The notes: generated by a model from the sequence alone, not told the origin. A stretch of 64,000 nt of DNA from CAWCDJ01 sp963836015 (GCA_963836015.1 CAWIIF010000002.1:434001-498000), one strand, 5' to 3'; positions 1 through 9,996 are shown, numbered from the stretch's first letter. Made by a program: numbers and translations.

Positions 1-966
1 GTTGCGGCCGAAGATGAACCGGAAGCCCAGCTTTCGCCGGGCATCGAGCGACCGGGTGTAATTGGCGTTGAGGTTGTCGCGGCGGTATCGGCCGGGATTC
101 TCGAACGGGCCATCGGTGTACGACCCTTCGTAGGCGACATAGGCATCGACCCGCTCGACGTCGGGGCTGTACGCGAGAAATGCGCGGCCGGTATTGAAGT
201 TCCCGGCCTGCAGCCGTGCCGTCAATCGATCGGGCAAGGCTTCGCGCTGGCGGATGTGCACCACGCCGAGGCCGCTGAAATCGCCATACTCGGGGCTGAA
301 AGGCCCGTTAATGATCGTCACATCCTGAATCAACTCGGGGCTGACCGCCTTCAGCGCGCCGAGATAACCCTGGCCGTGTCCCTGCGTGCCTTGATTCTGC
401 TGGACGTCGTCTACCAGCACTTTCAGCCCGCCGTTAACCCCACCGTGATCGAGGTTGAAGCCGAAACGCCGGATCTCCAGGGATTTTCCACCGCCCTCGT
501 GCTGCCCCGCGTCGATGCCCGCATTTAACTGCTGGAATACCTGGTCGTCGCGCGTGAACAGGGTTCGGTTGAACGACTCGGCATTGCGCAGGTCCACCTC
601 CGGCTCGAGCGTCCGGGCCGTGATGACAATGCTTTGCGAACGGGGCTCCAGCCGGCTGAATTGGAGGGCAGCCGCCGGGGATTGGCCGGGCGCGACCGAT
701 ATTTCCTTCGACACAGGCTCGAAGCCTGACGCAACTGCGGTGACCCGGTAGACGCCGGGAGACATGCCGCCGAAGCGGAACGCTCCATCCGGGGCAGTCT
801 TCGTCTCCGAAATCAGCTTGCCATCGGGCAGGAGCAGGCGGATCTCTGCGCCGGGGACGGCCTTGCCCTGCGGATCGGTCAGGGTGCCGGAAAGACTGGC
901 CAGCGACTGGCCCAAAATCGCTAGCGTCATGACTGCCAGCAGCGTGGCGCGGTAGGGAGGCGTCAT
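1..966 (-). CDS. TonB-dependent outer-membrane receptor, N-terminal part (cut by left edge)
   Basis: The minus-strand reading frame is open from an ATG at 966 to the left edge, giving 322 codons. The product starts with a signal peptide (about residues 1-22). A carboxypeptidase-regulatory-like fold follows (SGTLTDPQGKAVPGAEI, then DGAFRFGGMSPGVYRVTA), and then a plug domain with VLVDDVQQNQG and INGPFSPEYGDFSG, which are classic TonB-receptor plug motifs. The barrel has only begun at the edge. Receptors of this type import metal chelates or other scarce nutrients across the outer membrane. The gene is divergent from nikR with an 85-bp gap, so a nickel-complex substrate controlled by NikR is a reasonable inference, but no motif proves the substrate. 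Confidence 0.88.
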   Translation of the reverse strand, partial: MTPPYRATLLAVMTLAILGQSLASLSGTLTDPQGKAVPGAEIRLLLPDGKLISETKTAPDGAFRFGGMSPGVYRVTAVASGFEPVSKEISVAPGQSPAAALQFSRLEPRSQSIVITARTLEPEVDLRNAESFNRTLFTRDDQVFQQLNAGIDAGQHEGGGKSLEIRRFGFNLDHGGVNGGLKVLVDDVQQNQGTQGHGQGYLGALKAVSPELIQDVTIINGPFSPEYGDFSGLGVVHIRQREALPDRLTARLQAGNFNTGRAFLAYSPDVERVDAYVAYEGSYTDGPFENPGRYRRDNLNANYTRSLDARRKLGFRFIFGRN

Positions 967-980
967 CACGATGCGGTATC

Positions 981-1007
981 GTAGCACGCTTCTCAAATTC
1001 GTACTAC
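981..1007. promoter_or_regulatory. Candidate NikR operator between TonB receptor and nikR
   Basis: The 85-bp divergent intergenic region holds an imperfect inverted repeat, GTAGCACG (981-988) and CGTACTAC (1000-1007), with 7 of 8 positions paired over a 27-bp span. A further GTGTTAC half-site-like word lies at 1016-1022. Known NikR operators are inverted repeats of similar overall span (GTATGA-N16-TCATAC in E. coli; GTGTTAC/GTAACAC half-sites reported for Geobacter-type NikR). The match is partial and binding is inferred. Confidence 0.35.
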
Positions 1008-1051
1008 TGCCATTTGTGTTACGACGGTACAAGGAATCATGAGGAGGCACC

Positions 1052-1486
1052 ATGAAGAAGGCCGCCAAGCCGGAGGGCGATCTTGCGCGGATCGGCGTAG
1101 CTATCCCGGGCAACTTACTGCACGAATTCGACCGGTCGATTGCCAGGAAGGGCTACGCCACTCGCTCGGAGGCCTTTCGCGACCTGATCCGCGACGAGTT
1201 GATTCAAGAGACGGTCTCCCTGCCCGAGCAGGAGGTAGTGGGAACGTTGACGCTGGTCTATGACCACCACGTCCGCGAGTTAAGCGGCCGCCTGACCCAG
1301 ATGCAGCACGAGCATCATCACCAGGTAATCAGCACGCTGCATGTCCACCTGGATCACCGGAACTGCCTCGAGGTGCTGGTCCTGCGCGGGCAAGCCGCCC
1401 AGCTTCGCAAGATTGCCGACCGCCTGATCGCCGCCAAGGGGATCCATCACGGCAAGCTGACGCTTACCACGCCGCGGCCAGACTGA
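1052..1486 (+). CDS. nikR: NikR-type nickel-responsive ribbon-helix-helix regulator
   Basis: This 144-residue protein has the two-part NikR layout. An N-terminal ribbon-helix-helix DNA-binding region (about 11-52, including RIGVAIPGNLLHEFD and RSEAFRDLIRDEL) is followed by an ACT-like nickel-binding domain (about 60-140). All four high-affinity Ni(II) ligands are present in family spacing: H86, H97, H99 and C105, within STLHVHLDHRNC. A strong Shine-Dalgarno (GAGGAGG, 1041-1047) supports the ATG at 1052. Known members repress nickel uptake genes when nickel is bound. Divergence from the TonB receptor suggests that receptor is its target. Confidence 0.93.
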   Translation: MKKAAKPEGDLARIGVAIPGNLLHEFDRSIARKGYATRSEAFRDLIRDELIQETVSLPEQEVVGTLTLVYDHHVRELSGRLTQMQHEHHHQVISTLHVHLDHRNCLEVLVLRGQAAQLRKIADRLIAAKGIHHGKLTLTTPRPD

Positions 1487-1551
1487 TAGCGCTCCGCAAG
1501 GGCGCATTGACATTCCCGGCAACGTTTCAAAAACGCGGTATCATCGTCAGA

Positions 1552-3177
1552 ATGTCACTCGCTAACTCCAAATCCGCTATTACTTTCATCGCTCCGTTTT
1601 TGGTCTTGCTATGCGCGTATTCCTCACCGCCCGCGCGCGCACAGGGCCGGCAGGGCACACAGTCCCAGCCGGCGCAGCGGGAATCGACCCCGCCTCCGCA
1701 AGCCACTCCCGGAGGACGCGGCGGCCGCGGCGGAGTGGCAGGGCCAGGACCCGCCATCGGCGGGGACGTGGACGAGACTCCGGTAGTCACGAAACACTCG
1801 GTCAACGTCGACGGCAAGAGCTTGAACTACACGGCCACCGTCGCACAGATGCCGCTGAAGAATCCTTCGGGCGAGACGGAGGCACACATCTTTTACGTCG
1901 CTTACACCCAGGACGGAGTCTCCGATACCTCCAAGCGCCCGCTCACCTTCTGCTTCAACGGCGGGCCGGGATCGGCATCGATGTGGGTGCACATGGGCGG
2001 CATGGGTCCGCGCAGCCCGATGCTGCAGCCCAACGGCGGCATGCTGCAGCCACCCTACCGCATGAAGGACAACCAGGACACGTGGCTCGACGATACGGAC
2101 CTGGTGTTCATCGATCCGGTGGGCACGGGCTACAGCCGCGCAAAGACGGTGGAAGTGGCCCGCCGCATGAACGGAGTGCAGGGCGATATCCAGTCGGTCG
2201 GCGAATTCATCCGGATGTACATTACGCGCAACAACCGCGAGCTCTCCCCGCTGTTCATCGCCGGAGAAAGCTACGGGACATTTCGCGCCGCGGGCCTCGC
2301 GGGATACCTGATCGACCGCGGAATCGCGTTCAACGGCATCGTCCTGATCGGGACGACGCTCAACCTGGAGACCATCTGGAGCCGCAGCGACGACCTGGTG
2401 TACGAGCTGGAGTTCCCGACCTACGCCGCGGATGCCTGGTATCACAAGAAAGTACCGGCGGACCTGCAGCGCAAGGACCTGAAGACGTTCCTGAAGGAGG
2501 CCGAGGCATTCGCCGGCGGCGAATATGCCGCGGCCCTGATGAAAGGCGACCAGCTTCCGTCCGCCGAGCGGAAGGCGACGATCGACAAGATCGCGCGCTA
2601 TACCGGGCTCGACCCGCACTACATCGACGAGAGCAACCTGCGCTTCGACGTGCAGCACTTCACGCGGCAACTGCTGCGCGACCAGCACGACATGATCGGG
2701 CGCTACGACGGACGCCTCACCAGCCCGGCTCCGCTCAACGTCGGCGAGACGAGCGAAGGCGATCCATCCAGCTCGCTCATCACCCCGCCGTTCACCGCAG
2801 TGCTGACCAGCTATCTGCGCAACGAGCTGGGTTACAAGACCGACATGTACTATTATCCGAGCGGCGGAATCCAGCCGTGGGATTACGGCGTGCAGAACGG
2901 CTTCGGCGACACCACCAGCCTGCTGCGCAACGCCATGGTGAAGAATCCTTACATGAAAGTGATGGTGGCGGCGGCCTATTTCGACCTGGCCACGCCGTAC
3001 CACGCAGTAGAATATACGTTCAACCACATGGGGCTGCATCCCGAAATGCACAAGCGCATCACCTGGGATTTCTATCAGTCCGGCCACATGCTGTATATCG
3101 ACAGCGACTCGCATACGAAGCTGAAGCACGATTTCACTCAATTCATGGAGAGCGCGCTGCCGAAGGACGTTCGCTAG
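1552..3177 (+). CDS. Secreted serine carboxypeptidase-like protein (peptidase family S10)
   Basis: The protein is about 541 residues. The ATG at 1552 was chosen because it begins directly with a Sec signal peptide ending near residue 30 (A-R-A-Q). A Pro/Gly/Arg-rich linker follows. The S10 alpha/beta-hydrolase hallmarks are present: the oxyanion region FCFNGGPGSAS (about 133-143), the nucleophile motif GESYG (about 237-241), an acidic residue in YFDLATP (about 477) and a histidine in SGHMLY (about 510). Family members remove C-terminal residues from peptides at acidic pH. Secretion and linker suggest extracytoplasmic peptide breakdown. It appears to be monocistronic. Confidence 0.88.
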   Translation: MSLANSKSAITFIAPFLVLLCAYSSPPARAQGRQGTQSQPAQRESTPPPQATPGGRGGRGGVAGPGPAIGGDVDETPVVTKHSVNVDGKSLNYTATVAQMPLKNPSGETEAHIFYVAYTQDGVSDTSKRPLTFCFNGGPGSASMWVHMGGMGPRSPMLQPNGGMLQPPYRMKDNQDTWLDDTDLVFIDPVGTGYSRAKTVEVARRMNGVQGDIQSVGEFIRMYITRNNRELSPLFIAGESYGTFRAAGLAGYLIDRGIAFNGIVLIGTTLNLETIWSRSDDLVYELEFPTYAADAWYHKKVPADLQRKDLKTFLKEAEAFAGGEYAAALMKGDQLPSAERKATIDKIARYTGLDPHYIDESNLRFDVQHFTRQLLRDQHDMIGRYDGRLTSPAPLNVGETSEGDPSSSLITPPFTAVLTSYLRNELGYKTDMYYYPSGGIQPWDYGVQNGFGDTTSLLRNAMVKNPYMKVMVAAAYFDLATPYHAVEYTFNHMGLHPEMHKRITWDFYQSGHMLYIDSDSHTKLKHDFTQFMESALPKDVR

Positions 3178-3198
3178 CATAGGGGCTCTCGCAAAAGG

Positions 3199-3262
3199 GC
3201 AAAACAGGTACAGGCTCCGAATTTCGCAAGTGCAGCGAAATTCGAGCCAGTCCCTGTTTTGC
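3199..3262. repeat. REP-like 64-nt palindromic element
   Basis: The two arms fold into one long hairpin. GCAAAACAGG (3199-3208) pairs with CCTGTTTTGC (3253-3262), GGCTC (3213-3217) with GAGCC (3244-3248), and GAATTTCGC (3219-3227) with GCGAAATTC (3235-3243), around a 7-nt loop. The 4-nt internal loop TACA/AGTC and one bulged base are the only breaks. It lies in the 179-bp gap between the S10 gene and the L,D-transpeptidase. The shape and GGTACAGGCTCC-like words resemble REP elements mobilised by TnpA-REP (RAYT) transposases. No second copy or RAYT gene was seen in the window. It could also act as a terminator for the peptidase. Confidence 0.5.
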
Positions 3263-3356
3263 GTCTCTTATCGTACTTATCCCGTGCCTGAGTCGCGGCG
3301 TTCCAAAGCCGAATCTAACCGGCTAGAGGGGTCCAGGCAAGACTCGCGAAGGTGGC

Positions 3357-4085
3357 TTGTTCGCGAGGTGGAACTTGCAGAGATTCCGACTCCGGGCAGT
3401 AGCAGCACTTCTTTTTTCCGCCAGCCTTTGTCTCGCTGCGGAAGCCGATATTTCCTACCGTCTGAGACCGGCTCCTCCCTTGTCCCAATTCAGCTCGCGG
3501 CAGATCGAACTGCTGGAGAAGCTGAATCGCGTCGATCGCGCCCACCTGGGCAGGCTGAGAAGGCTGATCGTTCCGGACCGGTGGGACCTCGACGACCTGG
3601 CGTATAGTCCAATGCCCCGATCCATGCCAAGCCTCTCCTCGGAGCCGAAGAGCGTGGTGGTGGACGTGCCCGCGCAGGTATTCGGCGCGTACGAGTTCGG
3701 GACCCTGGTGCGGTGGGGGCCGGTATGCTCCGGCAGCCGCGCCAACCAGACGCCGCCGGGCGAGTACACCCTGCATTGGAACGCGCGGGTCCGCATCAGC
3801 TCGGTGGACCCCACCTGGATCATGCCGTGGTACTTCAACTTCGACAGCATCATCGGCCTGGGGTTCCATCAATACTCGCTGCCCGGAGGCCCCGCCAGCC
3901 ACGGGTGTATCCGCATGCTCGAATCCGACGCCCGCTGGCTTTTCTTTTGGGGGCGCAGGGGCACACCGGTCCTGGTGAAGGGCGAATACAACTTCGCCGG
4001 CGGACGCCCGTGGCTGCAGCCCGGCTGGTTGTCGAGGGGCGTCAACATTTCGTCATCCCTCCCCGAGGCGGAGTCGTTGAAATAG
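3357..4085 (+). CDS. L,D-transpeptidase (YkuD domain), exported
   Basis: The 242-residue protein has a signal-like hydrophobic N-terminus (about residues 11-27) and a C-terminal YkuD catalytic domain. The catalytic motif is clear: a histidine in GFHQYSLPG (about 171) and SHGCIRM with the nucleophile cysteine near residue 183. The segment TPPGEYTLHWNARVR is also typical of the fold. The family forms 3-3 peptidoglycan crosslinks or attaches proteins to peptidoglycan. The start is uncertain: TTG at 3357 and TTG at 3375 both have purine-rich upstream sequence, the second with GAGGTGG 3 nt away. The gene converges on the exporter with a 4-bp gap. Confidence 0.82.
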   Translation: MFARWNLQRFRLRAVAALLFSASLCLAAEADISYRLRPAPPLSQFSSRQIELLEKLNRVDRAHLGRLRRLIVPDRWDLDDLAYSPMPRSMPSLSSEPKSVVVDVPAQVFGAYEFGTLVRWGPVCSGSRANQTPPGEYTLHWNARVRISSVDPTWIMPWYFNFDSIIGLGFHQYSLPGGPASHGCIRMLESDARWLFFWGRRGTPVLVKGEYNFAGGRPWLQPGWLSRGVNISSSLPEAESLK

Positions 4086-4089
4086 TCGA

Positions 4090-5655
4090 TTAGTGCATGG
4101 CCGCGGGCCGGTCGGTGCGCGCCGGCCGGCGCATCAGAAAAATCAGCGGCAGCATGATCAGGAAGATGACGCCGAAAAACTTGAACTCATTGAGGTAAGC
4201 GAGCAGCGCCGCCTGCTGCTGCACGATTCCGTACATCGCCGCATAGGCTTCCCGCGTTGCCTTGACCGGGTCGGATCCCCTGGCCATGAAGTAGGCCCGG
4301 AGCTGCTCGATCGTCGCCCCTGCGCGCGGGTTATACGGATTGACGTGCCGTCCGAAGGTGTGGATGAAGTTCTGGCTGCTGCGCGCAATGATGGTGGTGG
4401 CGGTGGCGATTCCGACGCTGCCCCCGATATTGCGCATCAGGTTGAAGAGGCTGGTGGCGTTGCCCATTTCTTCCTGGCGGATCGGGTCCATCGTGACGGT
4501 GGTCAGGGGCACGAACAGCATGGCCAGGAAGAGCCCCTGGAAAAACTGCGGCCAGAAGAGATCCCAGTAGCCCGCATTCAGGTTCAGGCGCGAAAGAGCC
4601 ATCAGGCTGAGCGCCGACCCCACCAGGCCGGCGATCAGCAGCTTGCGCGGGTCCATTTTGCCGATGATCGCGCCCACCAGCGGCATGCCGCAGAACGAGC
4701 CGAAGCCGCGCGGCGCCAGCGCGATGCCCGCCCGCGCGGCGGGGTAGCCCAGCAACGTCTGCAGAAAGATCGGGAGCGCCACCAGGCTGCCGTAGAGAAC
4801 AAATCCGAGCAGCGTCATCAGCGCGGTCCCCGCCGCATAGGTCCGGTTCTTGAAGACCCGCAGGTGCACCACCGGGTTGCGCGCCAGGAGCTCGCGAACG
4901 ATGAAGGCGGTCAACATGGATGCCGAGAGAACCGCGAGAATCGTGATGAACTGCGATCCGAACCAGTCGTCCTCCTGACCCTTATCGAGCACGATCTGCA
5001 AGGCGCCGATTCCCAGGGCGAGGAATCCGAGACCCCAGCCATCGACTCCGCGCGATTCGCGCCGGAGGTAGGGTGGATCGAAGATGAACATGCGGGCCAT
5101 GAGCACGGCGGCAAGGCCAACGGGCAGGTTGATGTAGAAGATCCACCGCCAGCTATAGTTGTCGGTGATCCAGCCGCCCAGGACGGGCCCGAGCATGGGC
5201 GCCACGACGATGCCGATCCCCCAGAAGGCCATGGCCTTGCCGCGGTCCTGCGGCGGGAAGGCTTCGAGCATCACCGCCTGCGAGACCGGCTGCAGCACGC
5301 CGCCGGTGGCGCCCTGCACGATCCGGAACGCGATCAGCATGGGCAGGCTGGTCGCGAGTCCGCACAAAACCGAACCTGCCGTAAAGCCCGTTACAGCGGT
5401 GATCAGCAGGCGCTTGCGCCCGAAGGTCTGGGCCAGCCATCCGGTGATGGGAAGGATGATGGCGTTGGCGACCAGGTACGACGTCAGCGTCCAGGTCGCC
5501 TCATCGATGCTGGCGGAGAGGCTGCCGGCGATATGCGGCAGCGAGACATTGACGACCGTGGTGTCCAGCACCTCCATAAAGGTGGCCAGCATCACGGATA
5601 CGGCGACGATCCACGGGTTCACCACCGGCGCCCGCTCGGCGCCCGCGGGCGTCAC
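4090..5655 (-). CDS. DHA2-family multidrug efflux MFS transporter (EmrB/QacA type)
   Basis: The 521-residue membrane protein has about 14 hydrophobic helices. DHA2 motifs include LDTTVVNVSLPHIAGSL in the first helix, WTLTSYLVANAI, GRKRLL and PVLGGWITDNYSWRWIFYIN (motif C region). The family exports drugs or metabolites by proton antiport. GTG at 5655 was chosen as the start because it overlaps the upstream stop codon as GTGA (5652-5655), which implies translational coupling to the cytidylate-kinase-like gene. Longer starts inside that gene would add a charged, non-membrane extension. No EmrA-type adaptor is adjacent. Confidence 0.88.
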   Translation of the reverse strand: MTPAGAERAPVVNPWIVAVSVMLATFMEVLDTTVVNVSLPHIAGSLSASIDEATWTLTSYLVANAIILPITGWLAQTFGRKRLLITAVTGFTAGSVLCGLATSLPMLIAFRIVQGATGGVLQPVSQAVMLEAFPPQDRGKAMAFWGIGIVVAPMLGPVLGGWITDNYSWRWIFYINLPVGLAAVLMARMFIFDPPYLRRESRGVDGWGLGFLALGIGALQIVLDKGQEDDWFGSQFITILAVLSASMLTAFIVRELLARNPVVHLRVFKNRTYAAGTALMTLLGFVLYGSLVALPIFLQTLLGYPAARAGIALAPRGFGSFCGMPLVGAIIGKMDPRKLLIAGLVGSALSLMALSRLNLNAGYWDLFWPQFFQGLFLAMLFVPLTTVTMDPIRQEEMGNATSLFNLMRNIGGSVGIATATTIIARSSQNFIHTFGRHVNPYNPRAGATIEQLRAYFMARGSDPVKATREAYAAMYGIVQQQAALLAYLNEFKFFGVIFLIMLPLIFLMRRPARTDRPAAMH

Positions 5656-6284
5656 CGGGAGGCCCCGGACAGGCCCGCCGCATGGATGACGGTTCCGGCG
5701 GCCCGTTCGAGCCCGATACTCGAGCACAACATCAAGTGATACAGGTGGGCGTTGGTCCAGTCCTGCCCGAAGTAGTGGCGGATGTACTCACACCGCCGGC
5801 GGTCCCTTTCGCGGGCCGCCTCCGCCAGATCCGCGCCGCGCGGCAGGCGTGTGCGCAGGCGCGCCATGCGCTCCGCCAGCGGCGCATAAACATACACGTG
5901 GAACGTATCGCGGCGGCCCTGCAAGAGACACTGCCCGCCCCTGCCTACAACCACGCAATCGCCGATTTCGGCCGCCTCCAGGATCACGGCGTGCCACAGG
6001 CGGGCGACGGATTCGGCATCGCAGGCTTCCGACTCCGTGCGGGTCGCCGTGCCCGTGAATCCACCGCGCCAGAGTGCCTTGAAGATGCGGTGGAGCCAGG
6101 GGTCCACCGATTCCTCGCGGCTCTCGATTTCCGCGGCGGTCGCCCTCGCGCGCTCCGCGATATTCGCCACCAGCGAATCGTCGATCAGGCGCCAGTTCAG
6201 GCGCTCCCCCACCAGCCTCGCTATGGATCCGCCGCCGCTGCCGTATTCCCTGCCGAACGTGATGACACGAACCATGAGCGCCAA
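5652..6284 (-). CDS. Cytidylate-kinase-like P-loop protein
   Basis: The 210-residue protein begins with ITFGREYGSGGGSIA, the atypical P-loop of the cytidylate-kinase-like family, and continues with VVVGRGGQCLLQ and an arginine-rich lid-like segment (LRTRLPRGADLAEAARERDRRR) before YIRHYFGQDW. Members are predicted nucleotide or small-molecule kinases and few have known substrates. TTG at 6284 is supported by GGAGG five bases upstream, although an ATG at 6275 is possible. It sits 44 bp downstream of phosphoketolase and overlaps the exporter by 4 bp, so the three genes probably form an operon. I infer a link to phosphoketolase, but the substrate is unknown. Confidence 0.75.
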   Translation of the reverse strand: MALMVRVITFGREYGSGGGSIARLVGERLNWRLIDDSLVANIAERARATAAEIESREESVDPWLHRIFKALWRGGFTGTATRTESEACDAESVARLWHAVILEAAEIGDCVVVGRGGQCLLQGRRDTFHVYVYAPLAERMARLRTRLPRGADLAEAARERDRRRCEYIRHYFGQDWTNAHLYHLMLCSSIGLERAAGTVIHAAGLSGASR

Positions 6285-6328
6285 CCTGCCCTCCGAAGGC
6301 AGAGCACGTTAGTCTCCGCTCCAGGACA

Positions 6329-8692
6329 TCAGTACGGCCACTTCCAGTTCCGCACCTCGGGCATGTCCTCCCCGTGCTCGACTACGTAGAGTTTGTGCTC
6401 GATCAGGCGGTCGCGCAGGAATTGTTTGAAGTGCGCGGCCATGTCGCGCAGCCTGGGGACGCGGTCGATCACGTCGCCCGCCAGGTGGAAGCGATCGAGA
6501 TCGTTCAGCACCGTCATATCGAACGGCGTGGTGGTGGTGCCTTCCTCCTTGTAGCCGCGCACGTGAAAGTTGGCATGGTTGGTGCGCCGGTAGGTCAGCC
6601 GGTGGATCAGCCACGGGTAGCCGTGGAAGGCGAACACGACGGGTTTATTGCAGGTGAAGATGGAATCGAACTCGCGGTCTGAGAGTCCGTGGGGATGCTC
6701 GGTCTGCGGCTGAAGCGTCATCAGGTCCACTACATTGACCACCCGGATCTTCAGGTCCGGGACGTTGCGCCGCAGCAGATCCACCGCAGCCATAGTTTCG
6801 AGCGTGGGGACATCGCCGCAGCAGGCCATCACGACATCCGGCTCCTGTCCTTCGTCGGTGCTCGCCCAGCGCCAGATGCCGATGCCTTCCGTACAGTGCA
6901 GGATGGCCGCTTCCATATCCAGCCACTGCAGCGCGGGCTGCTTCCCGGCGACAATCACGTTGATGTAGTTCCGGCTGCGCAGGCAATGGTTCACCGTGGA
7001 AAGCAGCGTGTTGGCGTCGGGCGGAAGATAGACCCGCACGATGTCGGCCTTCTTGTTCACCACCAGGTCGATGAAGCCGGGGTCCTGATGGCTGAAACCG
7101 TTGTGGTCCTGTCTCCACACGTGCGACGTCAGCAGGTAATTGAGGGAGGCGATGGGCCGCCGCCAGGGGAGCTTGCGGGTGACCTTCAACCACTTGGCAT
7201 GCTGGTTGAACATCGAATCCACAATGTGAATGAACGCCTCGTAGCAGGAAAAAAAGCCGTGGCGCCCGGTGAGCAGGTAGCCTTCGAGCCACCCCTGGCA
7301 CATGTGCTCGCTGAGCACTTCCATGACGCGGCCGTCGTGCGAGAGGTGATCGTCGCTTGGCAGAATGGTCTCCGTGGTAACGCGGTCGGTCACCTCGAAG
7401 ACTGCATCCAGGCGGTTGGAGGCTGTCTCGTCCGGGCCCACGAGGCGGAAATTCGAGGACGGCAGGTTCAGCCGCATGGTGTCGCGCAGGAACCGGCCCG
7501 TAACGCGCGTGGCTTCCGCAATGGCCACGCCGTGCTGCGGGACGTCCACCCGGTAGCCGGCGAAATCGGGCAGCGTCAGGTCTTTGAGCAGCAGACCGCC
7601 GTTGGCGTGCGGATTCGCGCCCATCCGGCGGTCGCCGTGCGGGGCCAGTGCGGCGAGCTCCGGAATCAAGGTTCCGCCGTCGTCGAATAACTCCTCCGGG
7701 CGATAACTCTTCATCCACTCTTCGAGCATCCGGATGTGCTCCGGCTTCGAGGCCATTTCCGCGATCGGCACCTGGTGCGCGCGGAACGTGCCCTCTACCG
7801 GCTCGCCGTCGACGATCTTGGGGCCGGTCCAACCCTTGGGAGTCCGCAGAACCACCATCGGCCATGTGGGCCGCTTGGAAAAGCCTTTGGATCGCGCCTC
7901 GCTCTGGATCGACCGGATCTCTTCCACGATCGCGTCGAACGTGCGGGCCATCTCCGCGTGGACCGCCGTAGGATCGTTGCCTTCCACATAGTACGGATGA
8001 TAGCCATAGCCTTCCAGGAGCTCGTTCAACTCCTTCCGCGGGATGCGCGCCAGCACCGTGGGACCCGCGATCTTGTACCCGTTGAGATGGAGCACCGGCA
8101 GGACGGCGCCGTCGCGCTGCGGGTTGAGAAATTTGTTGGAGTGCCAGCTCGTGGCCAGCGGCCCGGTTTCCGCCTCGCCGTCGCCCACCACGCAGCACAC
8201 CAAAAGGTCCGGGTTGTCGAACGCCGCGCCGTAAGCGTGCAGCAGAGAATACCCCAGCTCGCCGCCTTCGTGGATGGAGCCGGGCGTCTCCGGCGCCACA
8301 TGGCTGGGGATGCCGCCGGGGAACGAAAACTGGCGGAACAGGCGCTGCATGCCGATTTCATTCCGCGGAATGTTCGGATAGATCTCGCTGTAAGTGCCTT
8401 CCAGGTAGACGTTGGCGACGATCCCCGGACCGCCGTGGCCGGGACCGGCCACATAGATCATGTCGAGGTCGTACTTCCGGATAATGCGGTTGGCGTGCGC
8501 GTAGATTAAGTTCAGTCCAGGGGTGGTGCCCCAGTGGCCGAGCAGCCTGGGCTTGATGTGCTCGAGCTTCAGCGGCTCTTTGAGCAGCGGGTTGTCCAGC
8601 AGATAGATCTGTCCGACAGACAGATAGTTCGCGGCGCGCCAGTACGCATCGATGCCGCGCAGTTCTTCCGTGGCGTTCACAACTGTCGTCAT
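6329..8692 (-). CDS. xfp: Phosphoketolase (xylulose-5-phosphate/fructose-6-phosphate)
   Basis: The 787-residue protein is full length for the family. It shows the phosphoketolase N-terminus (YWRAANYLSVGQIYL, HIKPRLLGHWGTTPG), the active-site loop AGPGHGGPG (about 82-90), the thiamine-diphosphate motif GDGEAETGPL (170-179) and the later segment SHVWRQDHNGFSHQDPG. Known members cleave xylulose-5-P (and often fructose-6-P) with phosphate to acetyl-phosphate plus glyceraldehyde-3-P (or erythrose-4-P). pgk lies 81 bp upstream on the same strand, which fits shared control of triose and acetyl-phosphate flux. No acetate kinase was seen nearby. Confidence 0.96.
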   Translation of the reverse strand: MTTVVNATEELRGIDAYWRAANYLSVGQIYLLDNPLLKEPLKLEHIKPRLLGHWGTTPGLNLIYAHANRIIRKYDLDMIYVAGPGHGGPGIVANVYLEGTYSEIYPNIPRNEIGMQRLFRQFSFPGGIPSHVAPETPGSIHEGGELGYSLLHAYGAAFDNPDLLVCCVVGDGEAETGPLATSWHSNKFLNPQRDGAVLPVLHLNGYKIAGPTVLARIPRKELNELLEGYGYHPYYVEGNDPTAVHAEMARTFDAIVEEIRSIQSEARSKGFSKRPTWPMVVLRTPKGWTGPKIVDGEPVEGTFRAHQVPIAEMASKPEHIRMLEEWMKSYRPEELFDDGGTLIPELAALAPHGDRRMGANPHANGGLLLKDLTLPDFAGYRVDVPQHGVAIAEATRVTGRFLRDTMRLNLPSSNFRLVGPDETASNRLDAVFEVTDRVTTETILPSDDHLSHDGRVMEVLSEHMCQGWLEGYLLTGRHGFFSCYEAFIHIVDSMFNQHAKWLKVTRKLPWRRPIASLNYLLTSHVWRQDHNGFSHQDPGFIDLVVNKKADIVRVYLPPDANTLLSTVNHCLRSRNYINVIVAGKQPALQWLDMEAAILHCTEGIGIWRWASTDEGQEPDVVMACCGDVPTLETMAAVDLLRRNVPDLKIRVVNVVDLMTLQPQTEHPHGLSDREFDSIFTCNKPVVFAFHGYPWLIHRLTYRRTNHANFHVRGYKEEGTTTTPFDMTVLNDLDRFHLAGDVIDRVPRLRDMAAHFKQFLRDRLIEHKLYVVEHGEDMPEVRNWKWPY

Positions 8693-8773
8693 GCTCCCAT
8701 CATTCCATCCGGGAGCAGGGCCGCGGAAACGCGGGATGTGCGGTCTCGTACGTGGACGCGCCGCGCGCCCGGT

Positions 8774-9949
<1,176 letters not shown>

Positions 9950-9996
9950 ATCAGGCCTCAAATTGAAATAAATTTGAGGTTAACATGCAGTGAGTG

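Noticed and set aside
1611..3182. Second long plus-strand frame inside the S10 peptidase gene
   Set aside because: It is an Arg/Pro/His-rich shadow frame; the overlapping frame has the complete catalytic motifs and a signal peptide.
4093..5739. Very long plus-strand open frame opposite the MFS exporter
   Set aside because: It is rich in Arg, His, Gln and Gly without domain structure, as expected for the antisense of a high-GC gene; the minus-strand exporter is unmistakable.
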